Origin: Nitrospira sp.
GTDB taxonomy: Bacteria > Nitrospirota > Nitrospiria > Nitrospirales > Nitrospiraceae
DNA: 64,000 bases
Direction of reading: 5' to 3'
Assembly (NCBI GenBank): GCA_022226955.1
Contig: CP092079.1
Span: 1,147,053 to 1,211,052 of the forward strand
This document shows, one piece after another, positions 27,554 through 36,713 of this stretch. The position numbers and the translations under genes are program-made. The number at the start of each line of letters is the position of its first letter. Position 1 is the stretch's first letter. The notes below the pieces were generated by a model. The model was not told the DNA's origin. It was given only the letters and a program-made list of their open reading frames with translations, and did not search any database.

Positions 27554-28810
27554 GTGGCGAGTCGGGTTGTCATTACAGGCTTGGGCATAGTATCTCCGAT
27601 CGGCATCGGCGTGAGCACCTTCTGGAAGTCGGCCATGGCCGGACAATCGGGTATTTCGGCGATTACCTCCTTCGACCCGTTTCCCATGGATGGCTACCGG
27701 TCGAAAGTCGCCGGACAAATCCGAAACTTCTCCGCTGAACAGCACATCGGCTCTTCGCACGGCGACCGTGTCGACCGGTATGCGCAGTTTGCGCTCGCGG
27801 CCAGCCGTGAAGCCCTGTCCGACTCGGGCATGCAGATGGAGAAGGAAGCGCCCCATCGCGTCGGCGTCATCGTCGGAGCCGGCATGGGCGGCATGGTCAT
27901 GGGCGAACGGGAAATTACGCAACTCTATCTGCATCAGAAACCGCACCGCGTCCATCCCAACTTTATCCCGGTCATCACGCTGAATTCCGCTTCCGGGATT
28001 GTGGCCATGGCCACCGGCGCCAAAGGGCCCAATTTTACAATTTCCACCGCCTGTTCATCGAGCGCCCACGCACTCGGCCAGGCCTGGCACTGTATTCGAA
28101 CTGGGCAGGCCGATGCCGTCATCGTCGTCGGGGCCGACGCGAGCATTACGCCACTCGTCTTTGCCGGATTCTGTTCGCTCCGCGCGCTCTCCAGCAAATT
28201 CAATGAGCAGCCGGAACGAGCCTCGCGCCCGTTCGACCGGAACCGGGACGGATTTGTGATGGGTGAAGGCGCGGGCGCCTTGATCGTGGAGTCCCTCGCC
28301 CATGCCAAGAAGCGCAAAGCCCGCATCTACGCTGAACTCGCCGGCTATGCCGCGACAAGCGAGGCCTACCACATGGTCATTCCTCGCGAAGACGGCGAAG
28401 AAGTCGCCACCACCATGACGCTCGCATTGAAGGCTGCTGAGGTCAGCCCGTCGGAAGTGGACTACATCAACGCGCACGCCACGTCGACCACCATCGGCGA
28501 TGCCGTCGAGTCGAAAGCGATCCGGGCGCTGTTTAAGAAACGCGCGGACGCCATCGCCGTCAGCGCCACCAAATCGCTGGTCGGCCATACCTTGGGCGCC
28601 GCCGGCGCCATCGGCGCCATCGCCACGACGCTGGCCATTCATACGGGACAGATTCATCCCACGGCCAATTACGATGACCCCGATCCTGACTGTCAACTGG
28701 GCGGCCTCAGCCGCGATCCGCAAGAAAAAAAGATCCGAGCCGCGCTTCTGAACGCCTTCGGATTCGGCAGTAATAATGCCGCCGTCGTCTTGAAACGATT
28801 TCGTGCCTAA
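27554..28810 (+). CDS. fabF: 3-oxoacyl-ACP synthase II (FabF-type)
   Basis: This 418-residue condensing enzyme extends acyl-ACP with malonyl-ACP in fatty acid synthesis. The catalytic triad is visible: Cys in STACSSSAHALG, His in NAHATST and His in KSLVGHTLGAAGAI. The GTG at 27554 follows AGGAG by eight bases and is preferred over the GTG at 27545, which overlaps that site. It is followed by acp and lpxD, which suggests a role in supplying acyl chains for lipid A, although this could also be the general enzyme. Confidence 0.9.
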   Translation: MASRVVITGLGIVSPIGIGVSTFWKSAMAGQSGISAITSFDPFPMDGYRSKVAGQIRNFSAEQHIGSSHGDRVDRYAQFALAASREALSDSGMQMEKEAPHRVGVIVGAGMGGMVMGEREITQLYLHQKPHRVHPNFIPVITLNSASGIVAMATGAKGPNFTISTACSSSAHALGQAWHCIRTGQADAVIVVGADASITPLVFAGFCSLRALSSKFNEQPERASRPFDRNRDGFVMGEGAGALIVESLAHAKKRKARIYAELAGYAATSEAYHMVIPREDGEEVATTMTLALKAAEVSPSEVDYINAHATSTTIGDAVESKAIRALFKKRADAIAVSATKSLVGHTLGAAGAIGAIATTLAIHTGQIHPTANYDDPDPDCQLGGLSRDPQEKKIRAALLNAFGFGSNNAAVVLKRFRA

Positions 28811-28840
28811 GCGACTCCCGACCCACGAGGAATGACCACT

Positions 28841-29161
28841 ATGGCTGACCAAGCAATTGTCGACAAGATTATCCAGGCGCTTGCGGAATATTTGAAACGG
28901 GATGCTGGAACGATCAAAGCCGCGCACCATCTGCGCGATGACCTCGGCCTGGATTCCATGGCTGTGATCGAGTTGCTCTATAAAATTGAAGAAACGTTCG
29001 ACCTCCAAATCCCCGACCAGGATCTGGTCGGCCTGACCACCGTCGAATCCGTTGCCGCCTATGTCGAACAACGCCTGGCACCGGCAAAGCCGGCCGTGAA
29101 GAAAGCCGCTTCAAAACCTGCAACAACGAAGTCTCCCACCAAGCGGAAGGCGAAAGCATGA
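28841..29161 (+). CDS. Acyl carrier protein with a Lys-rich C-terminal tail
   Basis: This 106-residue protein carries the ACP fold for about 80 residues with the phosphopantetheine Ser in DDLGLDSMAVIELLYKIEE. Acyl chains ride on it as thioesters. The last ~24 residues (KPAVKKAASKPATTKSPTKR) are basic and low in complexity, unlike normal acidic ACPs of ~78 residues. GAGG is ten bases before the ATG at 28841; the ATG at 28832 is too close to it. The stop overlaps the lpxD start (ATGA). Confidence 0.88.
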   Translation: MADQAIVDKIIQALAEYLKRDAGTIKAAHHLRDDLGLDSMAVIELLYKIEETFDLQIPDQDLVGLTTVESVAAYVEQRLAPAKPAVKKAASKPATTKSPTKRKAKA

Positions 29162-30258
29162 ACGCGCCCTCCCCCTCGGCACCGCTCACACTGGCTCAGA
29201 TTCATCGACTCATTGGCGGGGAACTACATGGGAACGGGGCGACCGCTCTCACGACCTTGGCTAGCCTCTCGGATGCTACCGCCGAAGCTTTGGCCTTCGT
29301 GGCCAGCGACAAAGTCTTGCAGAGCAAGACAAGGATTACCGCCGGCGCGCTCCTTGCCCATCGCCACATACCGGAGCTGGCCATCCCGCACATCGTCGTT
29401 CCGAATCCTCAGCTCGCCTTTGCCCAAGTTGCCCAACAGTTTTTCGTGCCCGCCTATACTCCGCGCGGCATTGCGCCTGACCTTGCCAAAGGCGACCAGG
29501 TCGAGATCGGACCGGATGCATCGGTCTGGCCATCAGTCACTCTGGGCGATCGCGTCAGGATCGGCGCGCGCGTAACCCTATATCCTGGTGTGTTTGTAGG
29601 TTCCGACTCGGCGATCGGAGACGATTCCGTCCTATATCCGAATGTCGTGGTGCGCGAAGGCTGCTCGATCGGCGCGCGCGTCATCATCCACAGTGGAACC
29701 GTGGTGGGATCGGACGGCTTCGGCTATGTCCAACACCAGGGGAAGCACGTAAAAATTCCACAGCTGGGTGGTGTCACGATTGAGGACGACGTGGAATTAG
29801 GGGCCAACGTCACCATTGATCGCGCCACCTTGGGGCAGACGCTAATTAAGATCGGCACGAAGGTAGATAATCTGGTCCAGATCGCACACAACGTCACCAT
29901 TGGCGCGCATTCCATCGTCGTCGCGCAGGTTGGTATTGCGGGGAGTACGACTATTGGCCAGTATGTGATGATTGGAGGGCAGGCCGGATTGGCCGACCAC
30001 ATTACGATTGGAAATCAGGTCATGATTGCCGCCCGAGCGGGAGTCAATCGGAGCCTCGAACCCAATCAGATTGTCTCCGGAGCGCCAGTCATGCCGCACG
30101 AAACCTGGATGAAAGCGCAAGCCGTGATCCCCAGGCTTCCGGAGCTTCGCCAATTAGTGCGAGGTCTTGAACAACGTGTTGCGATGCTGGAAACCCAGCT
30201 CGCCCAAGCCCCTTCTCGCTCATCGACATCGAAGAAAACCACCCGTTCAAAAAAATAG
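29158..30258 (+). CDS. lpxD: UDP-3-O-acylglucosamine N-acyltransferase LpxD
   Basis: This 366-residue enzyme attaches a hydroxyacyl chain from ACP to UDP-3-O-acylglucosamine, the third step of lipid A synthesis. It has the N-terminal uridine-binding domain (TLASLSDATAEALAFVASDK) and a left-handed beta-helix of hexapeptide repeats (IGPDASVWPSVTLGDRVRIG, IGARVIIHSGTVVGSDGFGY). The catalytic His region is VQIAHNVTIG. The C-terminus carries a Ser/Lys-rich tail (SRSSTSKKTTRSKK) like that of the adjacent ACP. Translation is coupled to acp. Confidence 0.9.
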   Translation: MNAPSPSAPLTLAQIHRLIGGELHGNGATALTTLASLSDATAEALAFVASDKVLQSKTRITAGALLAHRHIPELAIPHIVVPNPQLAFAQVAQQFFVPAYTPRGIAPDLAKGDQVEIGPDASVWPSVTLGDRVRIGARVTLYPGVFVGSDSAIGDDSVLYPNVVVREGCSIGARVIIHSGTVVGSDGFGYVQHQGKHVKIPQLGGVTIEDDVELGANVTIDRATLGQTLIKIGTKVDNLVQIAHNVTIGAHSIVVAQVGIAGSTTIGQYVMIGGQAGLADHITIGNQVMIAARAGVNRSLEPNQIVSGAPVMPHETWMKAQAVIPRLPELRQLVRGLEQRVAMLETQLAQAPSRSSTSKKTTRSKK

Positions 30259-30272
30259 CTGGCTGTTTGCCG

Positions 30273-30794
30273 CTACACTCGTCCCCGCCAGAAAAACAGC
30301 CGCGCCCAATAGAATCCGGCCCACGGCAGGAGAATAGCCGGAACAATCATGACCTGTCCCATCGACGTCGCCAGCCACGACACTCCCAGCAGCACTCCAG
30401 TTCCGAGTAGATAGGCCACGGAAACAAACTGCTTTCCTCGATGCACTATCTGAGGAGCCTCGCTCTCTTTTCCCGCCTTCTTTCCCTTTTTCGTCGCCGA
30501 CCGTACTCGAGCCGCTAGCACATCGGGAAACGTCTGCAAGAGATACCAGTGATAGCGAGATTGGGCAAACCCGAGCGCGACGCCGAGTGCGATCAACCCC
30601 GTGCTCTGAAGAAAGGTCTGCCAGGTATAGAGATCCGTCGCAAAGAGCTGATACCCAAGCCCTGCGACTCCTCCTAACATGCTCACTAAGCCGACGAGAC
30701 CCGAGGGAATTAGGATGTATGTTTTGACATAGTCTCGTGCTTGTCTCGTGACCTGTTCAGGCCGCTGGACAGTAATCAACTTAGGCACAATCAC
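30273..30794 (-). CDS. Hypothetical inner-membrane protein, 173 residues
   Basis: Four transmembrane helices are visible: YILIPSGLVGLVSMLGGVAG, TFLQSTGLIALGVALGFAQ, VSVAYLLGTGVLLGVSWLAT and VMIVPAILLPWAGFYWARLF. A basic loop KKGKKAGKE separates the pairs. No family is recognised. It converges with lpxD. Confidence 0.65.
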   Translation of the reverse strand: MIVPKLITVQRPEQVTRQARDYVKTYILIPSGLVGLVSMLGGVAGLGYQLFATDLYTWQTFLQSTGLIALGVALGFAQSRYHWYLLQTFPDVLAARVRSATKKGKKAGKESEAPQIVHRGKQFVSVAYLLGTGVLLGVSWLATSMGQVMIVPAILLPWAGFYWARLFFWRGRV

Positions 30795-31302
30795 CTCACT
30801 GGATTAAGAAATGCTCGCAACGACGCGAGATAGAATCACCTGAATGATGACGCCTCATTCATCGCGACAGGCGCACCGTTGATCTTCTAACATTCATGAT
30901 CGCTAGGATCAACGTTCCTTTTCTCGATACTGACGGCCAATCGCCCCTACCAGCTTATCCGGCAACACGAATCCATTTTTTTCTCTTTGTGTGAAGGCTG
31001 GAATGACCGATTCAAGACGCATACTCTCCGCCTACAGTGGCATTCAGAAAAGATCTCTCCGCGCGTCATATTCTTATGTCCACAAAATCTGTGCGAGACC
31101 TGTGGATATCCATGGGGATGACAGCACAACTCGCATCACAGAGGCGACAACAACCTCAACGCCTATTGTTTAGGCATAGTTTCGTCATGCATATCAATGA
31201 GATTGGCTATATCCGCTCATGATAGTTGCCCACCACTAGCTATAGAGCATGCGCATGATATCAATGGGTTACAAATACGATGATCGAAGGAAGAAAAGAG
31301 AA
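30795..31302. other. Non-coding stretch between convergent and operon ends
   Basis: About 500 bases separate the membrane protein start from the end of the chemosensory operon. Short frames on both strands lack ribosome sites and features. I see no clear terminator, repeat or structured RNA. Confidence 0.5.
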
Positions 31303-33378
31303 TCAGACGGGAAGGATTTCTTCGATGGTCGCTCGTTCAAGACGTCCTAAATTCACCCACTGTTCTGCCATGGGAACAAGCGTCTTCAAGCGCAATTCAA
31401 GCGCTTCAAGACGAATGGGGAGCGAGGTTACCTTTCGATAGGCCGTGACCGTCAAAAACGATTTCAGCCCCTGGAGGAACATCATAATCGTCATCGCCTG
31501 AACCGCCTTCGCCTGATCGTGCAAGAACTCGACATGGCCGAGAACGGGATCGAGCTGCGAGGCCGTGACAAAGCTGGCCGCCTGCGCTCGAAGAGATACG
31601 AGCGCCTCCGTCATTTGCGGGACATGCGAATACACCGCCTGAAGAAACTCATTATCCTGCCGATCCAAATCGTGAAGAATACGCTCGATGGCAGAGGCAT
31701 CGACCGGCTGTTCGACCTCGCCGACTTCTTCGGCGCGATGAATCACCGCTTCCAACATGTCCCGGGCCGGCTGCATCGATCTTGATCGAGCTTTCTGCAG
31801 CTCCCGCAACGCGCTTAATAGCGGGAGCGACGACAACGTCCCGCTCGGAACGATTTCGGGATGGATATTCTGCGCACTCGTCTCGACAGCGCCGGCCCCA
31901 TCCTCATGAACCGCCGACAGGTCTTCGTCAAGAAGCGTCTGCTCATCTTCCACGACAGGCTGCGAGGGGACAGATGCCAACTGCTGAACCGCAGCGATCA
32001 CGCGGTTCAAGCCCTGGCGCAGCTGACGTAGCGACTCGGATGCCACAGCGGTTTCCGCTCCACCGACATCGCGAAGCGTGGGTAGCAGATTCGTGGCCAT
32101 GGCCTCAATGTCATCAAGATGCACGGTGGCGGCGGACTTTGCCAAATTCGTAATCCCATTGAGAACAATCCCATAGACATGCGAATGAACCGGCCCCTCT
32201 TTGCCGTCACTGAGCCGTATGAGCGCGGATTGAATTTGTGCAAGCCACTCATGAGCCTCCAGTGCAAACAGGCCTACGACTTCCTTGCCAAACCCGGCGT
32301 CGTCCTGACTCTGCGCCTCTGCCGCGGCCTCTTGATCGAGGGCTCTCTCAGATCCCTTCCCATCTCCTGCGCCAGATTGCCGCGCATGCTCTACGACACC
32401 TTGGATGGCCGTGGCAATAGCATCCAAACTTTCCAACAGCAACGTAAACTGATCCGACGCCGCCCCCATCGGCACCGCAGCGTTCGAGACCTCCTGGGCA
32501 AACGTGAGCCGTCCAACCACTGGCGCCTTTAGCGCTTCGATAATACTCACGAGCGGAGTCAGACTGAGATCGATCTGCCGGCTCTCGGCGAAGCCTGTCT
32601 CTCCCGGTTCAGCTACCTCCACGACCGGCCTGAGCGGATATTGCGCATTGACTTCTACAACAGTCCCGGTTTCTCCGGTGGTGAGCCGAACGGTCGTTCC
32701 AAGCGGATAGACCGACAACTGCTCAACAAGCGCCTTGGTGATTTCCCGCGGAAAGGTTGCCCGCTCCGCCACCAACAACTCTTTGACCGCCTCATGCGGA
32801 AAAAGCCGCGGACGATAGGGCCGTTCACTAATCAAGGCATCGAAGACATCGGAGACGCCGATGATCAGGGCCATCTCGCTGATTTGCCGCCCTTTCAACC
32901 GGTTCGGATAGCCCGTTCCATTGGTGCGCTCATGCGCCTGGCGAATCAATTCCGCCAGCCATGCGTAGTCGGAATCAGACCGCTTGATCGCCTCGTATCC
33001 CAACTCTGGATGTTGTTCGATCAATGTTCGCTCATCCACCGTTAGTCGCCCAGCTTTCGTGACCAGCGATTGAGGAACCGCGAATAATCCGATGTCGTGC
33101 ACCAACCCGGCCAGCGCCAGCCGTTCTAATTCACGCCCGTAATATCCCAGCCCCATCCCCACCTTGGTCGCCACAACAGCGACATTCAGAAGATTCATCA
33201 AGAGTGGGGATCCCGCGGGGCTAGAGAGAGCCATGACGATCAATTCGTCATTGCGTTTCAACGACGCGACCAACGATGCCGCTAAATCCTCGAGTCGATC
33301 AAGGTGAATACTCCGTTGACTTTGTACGGCCGACACGACAAGAGTCAGCTCGGATTCTGCGTCCCTATACCATGTCAT
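31303..33378 (-). CDS. HD-GYP-type protein with a C-terminal pseudo-HPt region
   Basis: This 691-residue protein ends the chemosensory operon. Residues ~60-220 form an HD-GYP domain, the family that degrades c-di-GMP: HDIGLFAVP (HD at 94-95), HPELGYEAI, AHERTNGTGYP and SDVFDALISERPYRP. Some ligands are altered: the HDIGK Lys is Leu, HHE is AHE, and the early His is missing, so activity is uncertain. The ~350 C-terminal residues resemble the 312-residue protein two genes upstream (FALEAHEWLAQIQSALIRLS; FLQGLKSFLTVTAYRK; WVNLGRLERATIEEILPV). That part looks like an HPt fold with the phospho-His replaced (TNLAKSAATVHL). Confidence 0.8.
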   Translation of the reverse strand: MTWYRDAESELTLVVSAVQSQRSIHLDRLEDLAASLVASLKRNDELIVMALSSPAGSPLLMNLLNVAVVATKVGMGLGYYGRELERLALAGLVHDIGLFAVPQSLVTKAGRLTVDERTLIEQHPELGYEAIKRSDSDYAWLAELIRQAHERTNGTGYPNRLKGRQISEMALIIGVSDVFDALISERPYRPRLFPHEAVKELLVAERATFPREITKALVEQLSVYPLGTTVRLTTGETGTVVEVNAQYPLRPVVEVAEPGETGFAESRQIDLSLTPLVSIIEALKAPVVGRLTFAQEVSNAAVPMGAASDQFTLLLESLDAIATAIQGVVEHARQSGAGDGKGSERALDQEAAAEAQSQDDAGFGKEVVGLFALEAHEWLAQIQSALIRLSDGKEGPVHSHVYGIVLNGITNLAKSAATVHLDDIEAMATNLLPTLRDVGGAETAVASESLRQLRQGLNRVIAAVQQLASVPSQPVVEDEQTLLDEDLSAVHEDGAGAVETSAQNIHPEIVPSGTLSSLPLLSALRELQKARSRSMQPARDMLEAVIHRAEEVGEVEQPVDASAIERILHDLDRQDNEFLQAVYSHVPQMTEALVSLRAQAASFVTASQLDPVLGHVEFLHDQAKAVQAMTIMMFLQGLKSFLTVTAYRKVTSLPIRLEALELRLKTLVPMAEQWVNLGRLERATIEEILPV

Positions 33379-33419
33379 AAAAACTCATTCTCCCCTTCTT
33401 CCTGCCCACACTCGATGCG

Positions 33420-34328
33420 CTAACTCGGATCTGCAAGACGCATGACCAGCGGCCGGTCGATGCGCTCGATTCTCTCTTGCGCTCCGATAAACAAGCACAG
33501 ATCGCAGAGCGTATTCATCACACGACAGACACCGCCCGTGCGTCGATGAATCTCTTCAACCGCAAGAACGGTAAAGAGCTTTTGCGAACAGCCGGCCGCT
33601 GCCAATCGGCCTTGAATATAGGCCTGCGTTTCATCCACATCAAACTGTTCCAAATGATAGCGTACGGCAATCCGCTGCATCAGCTGTGGAATGCGCGCGA
33701 TCCGCTCGCGCAATTCCGGCTGGCCGAGCAGGACGAGCGTCAGCAGAAACCGGTCGTTCATCTGATAGTTCATCAAAAGCCGGACTTCGTCGAAGATCCG
33801 ATCCTCAAGAATCGTTTGAGCCTCGTCGATGACCAAGACCGTATCGACTCCCCCCCTGGCATTCGACAGCAAATGCTCGTTCAAACGCCTCACCTGCACC
33901 GCCTTCGAGCCACCAACCGGCAATCCGAATTGATAGAGGATCTCTCCAAGAAATTGCGGTTCGGGAAGAGAGGGGTTTGCCAGCAAGGCCACATTGTACT
34001 TCGCCTTCGGCAGATCGAGAATCAGCGCGCGGCTCAGAAGCGTCTTCCCGCTTCCAATCTCACCAGTCAACATCACCGCGCCCTTGCGAGCCTGAATCCC
34101 ATACAAAATCCGCTGTCGAGCCGCCTCATGTTTCACCGAGGGAACATAGAAACGAGGGTCGGGAACATTTTCAAACGGCGCGGCCTCCAGCCCCCAATAC
34201 CGTTCGTACGTGAATCCCACCGACTCCGCAACTGTCACATCGGTCTCCATTTCACTGCCATCATATGAAGGAATAGGCTCCGGAGATATGCATAGTGAGG
34301 ACGGTGCCTGAGCAATACTGTGAGTCAT
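33420..34328 (-). CDS. ExeA/GspA-like AAA ATPase
   Basis: This 302-residue cytosolic P-loop ATPase has the ExeA layout: the leading YWGLEAAPFENVPDPRFYVP motif, Walker A GEIGSGKTLLSRAL, Walker B DTVLVIDEAQTILED and a sensor region LLTLVLLGQPELRERI, then a lid with RRTGGVCRVMNTLCD. ExeA-type proteins help assemble secretion or pilus machinery or act as DNA-transposition ATPases. Its place in this operon suggests it powers assembly or remodelling of the sensory or motility apparatus. The ATG at 34328 is two bases after the preceding gene; METDVTV at 34250 is an alternative start. Confidence 0.8.
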   Translation of the reverse strand: MTHSIAQAPSSLCISPEPIPSYDGSEMETDVTVAESVGFTYERYWGLEAAPFENVPDPRFYVPSVKHEAARQRILYGIQARKGAVMLTGEIGSGKTLLSRALILDLPKAKYNVALLANPSLPEPQFLGEILYQFGLPVGGSKAVQVRRLNEHLLSNARGGVDTVLVIDEAQTILEDRIFDEVRLLMNYQMNDRFLLTLVLLGQPELRERIARIPQLMQRIAVRYHLEQFDVDETQAYIQGRLAAAGCSQKLFTVLAVEEIHRRTGGVCRVMNTLCDLCLFIGAQERIERIDRPLVMRLADPS

Positions 34329-34330
34329 CG

Positions 34331-35269
34331 CTATGCGGCAGGTAGTAAGGCTTCGATGGCGCCTCGCTCTCGACGGCCAGCCTCCATCCACGCGTGAACG
34401 ACCGTGGGCATCGCTCGCAATCGAGTCTCCACCCGCTTAAACTGAGATGGTAGAGGCAGAACACGCTGCTCCTTCACCAACGTGAGGAAGCTCTGCAGCC
34501 CGGTGAAAAACGCCACCGCTTCGACTGCGCTCACTTGCTGAGAGGCCAACCCGAGTTCAGCCGCATGGTCCACCAAGGCGTTCCACTCAGTGGAGGTCTC
34601 GTTCCATTGACTGGCAGACTTCTGCGCCATTTCTTCAATACCGGCGGCCATGATCGGGCCAAGCCGCTGCATCGTCTGCGTATACAGCCCCTCGATCTCA
34701 GCGCCCCTCGCTAACACCTCACGTAACGATGCGGCATCGCAATGCGTCACTCCATTTCTTGTCATTCCATCAATCTGGGCAATAATCGTTTTGGTCACAC
34801 GGCAGGTCATAGTCGTACTGCCGGCCAGACGATCGGCCAAATCGGAAAGCGCAGCCAGCAACTCCTGAATTGGCATCGTAGCGGCCACCGCCTCTTCTAC
34901 TGTAGGCTCAGCATCGAACGCCACACCGGTTGCCCTGGTCAACGCATCCTGGATCCGGCCTAATTGTTTACAGAATGCCAAAAACGCAGCGGCCGAGAGA
35001 GGAATGGACGGGTTCTCGACCACTTCGACCAGGGGAAGGCCGGCGAAACTGGCCTGCTCGACTTCCTGCAGATTGATCGTCGCGGCCGATCCGCCAAGAC
35101 TCGTCAATCCGGCTTTAATCGTGCTGGCCAGCTTGAGATGCCGATCGGCCGGAGGACCTTGTTGCAATTCATCAAGCGCGACATGAATCTGTTGCAACCA
35201 CTGCTGCGCTTCTTGGGCAAATAGCGCAATCAGCTCTTTTTGAAACTCATCGTCTGCATCAACTGCCAT
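34331..35269 (-). CDS. Pseudo-HPt chemosensory protein
   Basis: This 312-residue soluble protein has an HPt-like N-terminal bundle (FQKELIALFAQEAQQWLQQI; TSLGGSAATINLQEVEQ). The segment aligning to the CheA phospho-His motif AHTLKGSAYTVGF lacks the His. The C-terminal part is shared with the HD-GYP protein two genes downstream (FFTGLQSFLTLVKEQRVLP; WMEAGRRERGAIEALLPA). It probably acts by binding rather than phosphotransfer. AAGGA lies ten bases before the ATG at 35269. No exact family is recognised. Confidence 0.6.
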   Translation of the reverse strand: MAVDADDEFQKELIALFAQEAQQWLQQIHVALDELQQGPPADRHLKLASTIKAGLTSLGGSAATINLQEVEQASFAGLPLVEVVENPSIPLSAAAFLAFCKQLGRIQDALTRATGVAFDAEPTVEEAVAATMPIQELLAALSDLADRLAGSTTMTCRVTKTIIAQIDGMTRNGVTHCDAASLREVLARGAEIEGLYTQTMQRLGPIMAAGIEEMAQKSASQWNETSTEWNALVDHAAELGLASQQVSAVEAVAFFTGLQSFLTLVKEQRVLPLPSQFKRVETRLRAMPTVVHAWMEAGRRERGAIEALLPAA

Positions 35270-35322
35270 ACTACGCCATTCCTTCACATGCCCACAGATC
35301 TACGCCTTTACGATCGATCAGT

Positions 35323-36702
35323 TTACACTCGTCCTTTGCCACTACCGAGTTGAGACGCCAACCCAGCGATTTCTCCGAGCTTGCGGGCCATATCTTCAAA
35401 CCGCTTCATCGATTGTTCAGCGGATTGCTCTGACTCCGACACACGCCTTGTCAACACAGCCGTCCGATCCCGCTCGGTCGCCAACAGCGTCTCCATCTCC
35501 TGAGACGCGGCTACCAGTTTTTCCAACTCATGGATACGACTCTCTTTTGCGCTCCCAGCTTGAATCGCCTCGGCTAATTGGCGTTCCAGCTCACTCAGCC
35601 GATTCACTTCGCGTTCAGCCTCGGCAAGGCGTCCGCTCAATTCCTCGACACGAGTCCGTTCGGCCGCCACCACGGCCTCCGTCTGTTGTACTTGCTGTTC
35701 ACAATCAGCCGCGCGATGCTCCTCATTGGCCAGCCGCGCTTCCAGGTCTTTCGTCCGCTCCACAGCAGCTTCCAAAACAGTTACTTGTTCAACTAATTTT
35801 GCCGTAGCCGCTCGCTCAGCCGTCAGTGTGGATTCCAACTGAGGCACCACACTGACCGCTTGTTGGAGATCGGCGATCTGCTGTCGAAGACTCTGAATGG
35901 AGTCCTGCTCGGACTTCAACGAGGATTCGAGAGCCAAGGCCTTCGCCTGTGCGGCGGCAAGCAGATCCTCACTACCGGCAATCTGCCCCTTCAGCGATGC
36001 ACTCTGCTGCCGCTCTTGGGCCAGCTCCGCTTCGAGGGCCTGCGCCCTGTTCGATTGATCGCCGGTGGCCTCAACCAGCTGACGCTCGACTGCCAGCTGA
36101 CCTTCCAGTTCCTTCGCTTGTACCGCCAGCACCTCCAGTTCCCCTACGCGCTTCTTCAGCCCTTCCGCTGTCACCCTCTCCGCCTGCACCTGTGCATCGA
36201 GCTCGCGGACGCGATCGACGGCCTGCTTATACGTCGCCAACTGCTCGTCGGTGATTCGAGGACCGCTCCATACATCGCCGGATGCAACCGGCTGAGGAGC
36301 CGGCGATACAGGGGAGGAAGCGGCCGCTGGCACCTGGCGTTTCTCCAGCAGCTCCAGCACCCGGTCCTTGAGGGACGTGCCCTGAAACGGTTTTTTGAGC
36401 ACGCCGTCGGCATGGCACGACTCTGCCTGTTTGGTCACCTCATCGTTCACAATCCCTGAAATCAGCAACACCGGGGTGGTGGCCAGTGACGCATGCCCCC
36501 GCACAAACGCACACACTTCATATCCGCTCTTGTCCGGCATGATCACATCCGACACCACCGCGTCCGGCCGCTCTTTCGACAAATAGGCCAGCGCCTCTTC
36601 TCCATTTGCCGCTAAGGTGACGCCCAATCCGGCTTCCGTCAATAATCGCTCCGCAACTTTTCTAACTGCGATGCTGTCATCTGCGACAAGGATCTTCGGC
36701 AT
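35323..36702 (-). CDS. Response regulator receiver fused to a long coiled coil
   Basis: Residues 1-120 form a CheY-like receiver: ILVADDSIAVRKVAERLL, the phospho-acceptor D52 in AVVSDVIMPDKSGYEV, LLISG and KKPF. The remaining ~330 residues are heptad-rich coiled coil (LEAELAQERQQSASLKGQIA and similar) with no output domain. Such receivers with coiled coils occur in FrzS-like and polarity proteins. GAAGGGAG lies just before the ATG at 36702. It may be the phosphorylated output of the hybrid CheA, acting through oligomerisation. Confidence 0.82.
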   Translation of the reverse strand: MPKILVADDSIAVRKVAERLLTEAGLGVTLAANGEEALAYLSKERPDAVVSDVIMPDKSGYEVCAFVRGHASLATTPVLLISGIVNDEVTKQAESCHADGVLKKPFQGTSLKDRVLELLEKRQVPAAASSPVSPAPQPVASGDVWSGPRITDEQLATYKQAVDRVRELDAQVQAERVTAEGLKKRVGELEVLAVQAKELEGQLAVERQLVEATGDQSNRAQALEAELAQERQQSASLKGQIAGSEDLLAAAQAKALALESSLKSEQDSIQSLRQQIADLQQAVSVVPQLESTLTAERAATAKLVEQVTVLEAAVERTKDLEARLANEEHRAADCEQQVQQTEAVVAAERTRVEELSGRLAEAEREVNRLSELERQLAEAIQAGSAKESRIHELEKLVAASQEMETLLATERDRTAVLTRRVSESEQSAEQSMKRFEDMARKLGEIAGLASQLGSGKGRV

Positions 36703-36713
36703 ACGGACTCCCT

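Noticed and set aside
30991-31222. Short overlapping frames in the gap before the chemosensory operon end
   Set aside because: They lack ribosome sites and have atypical composition.
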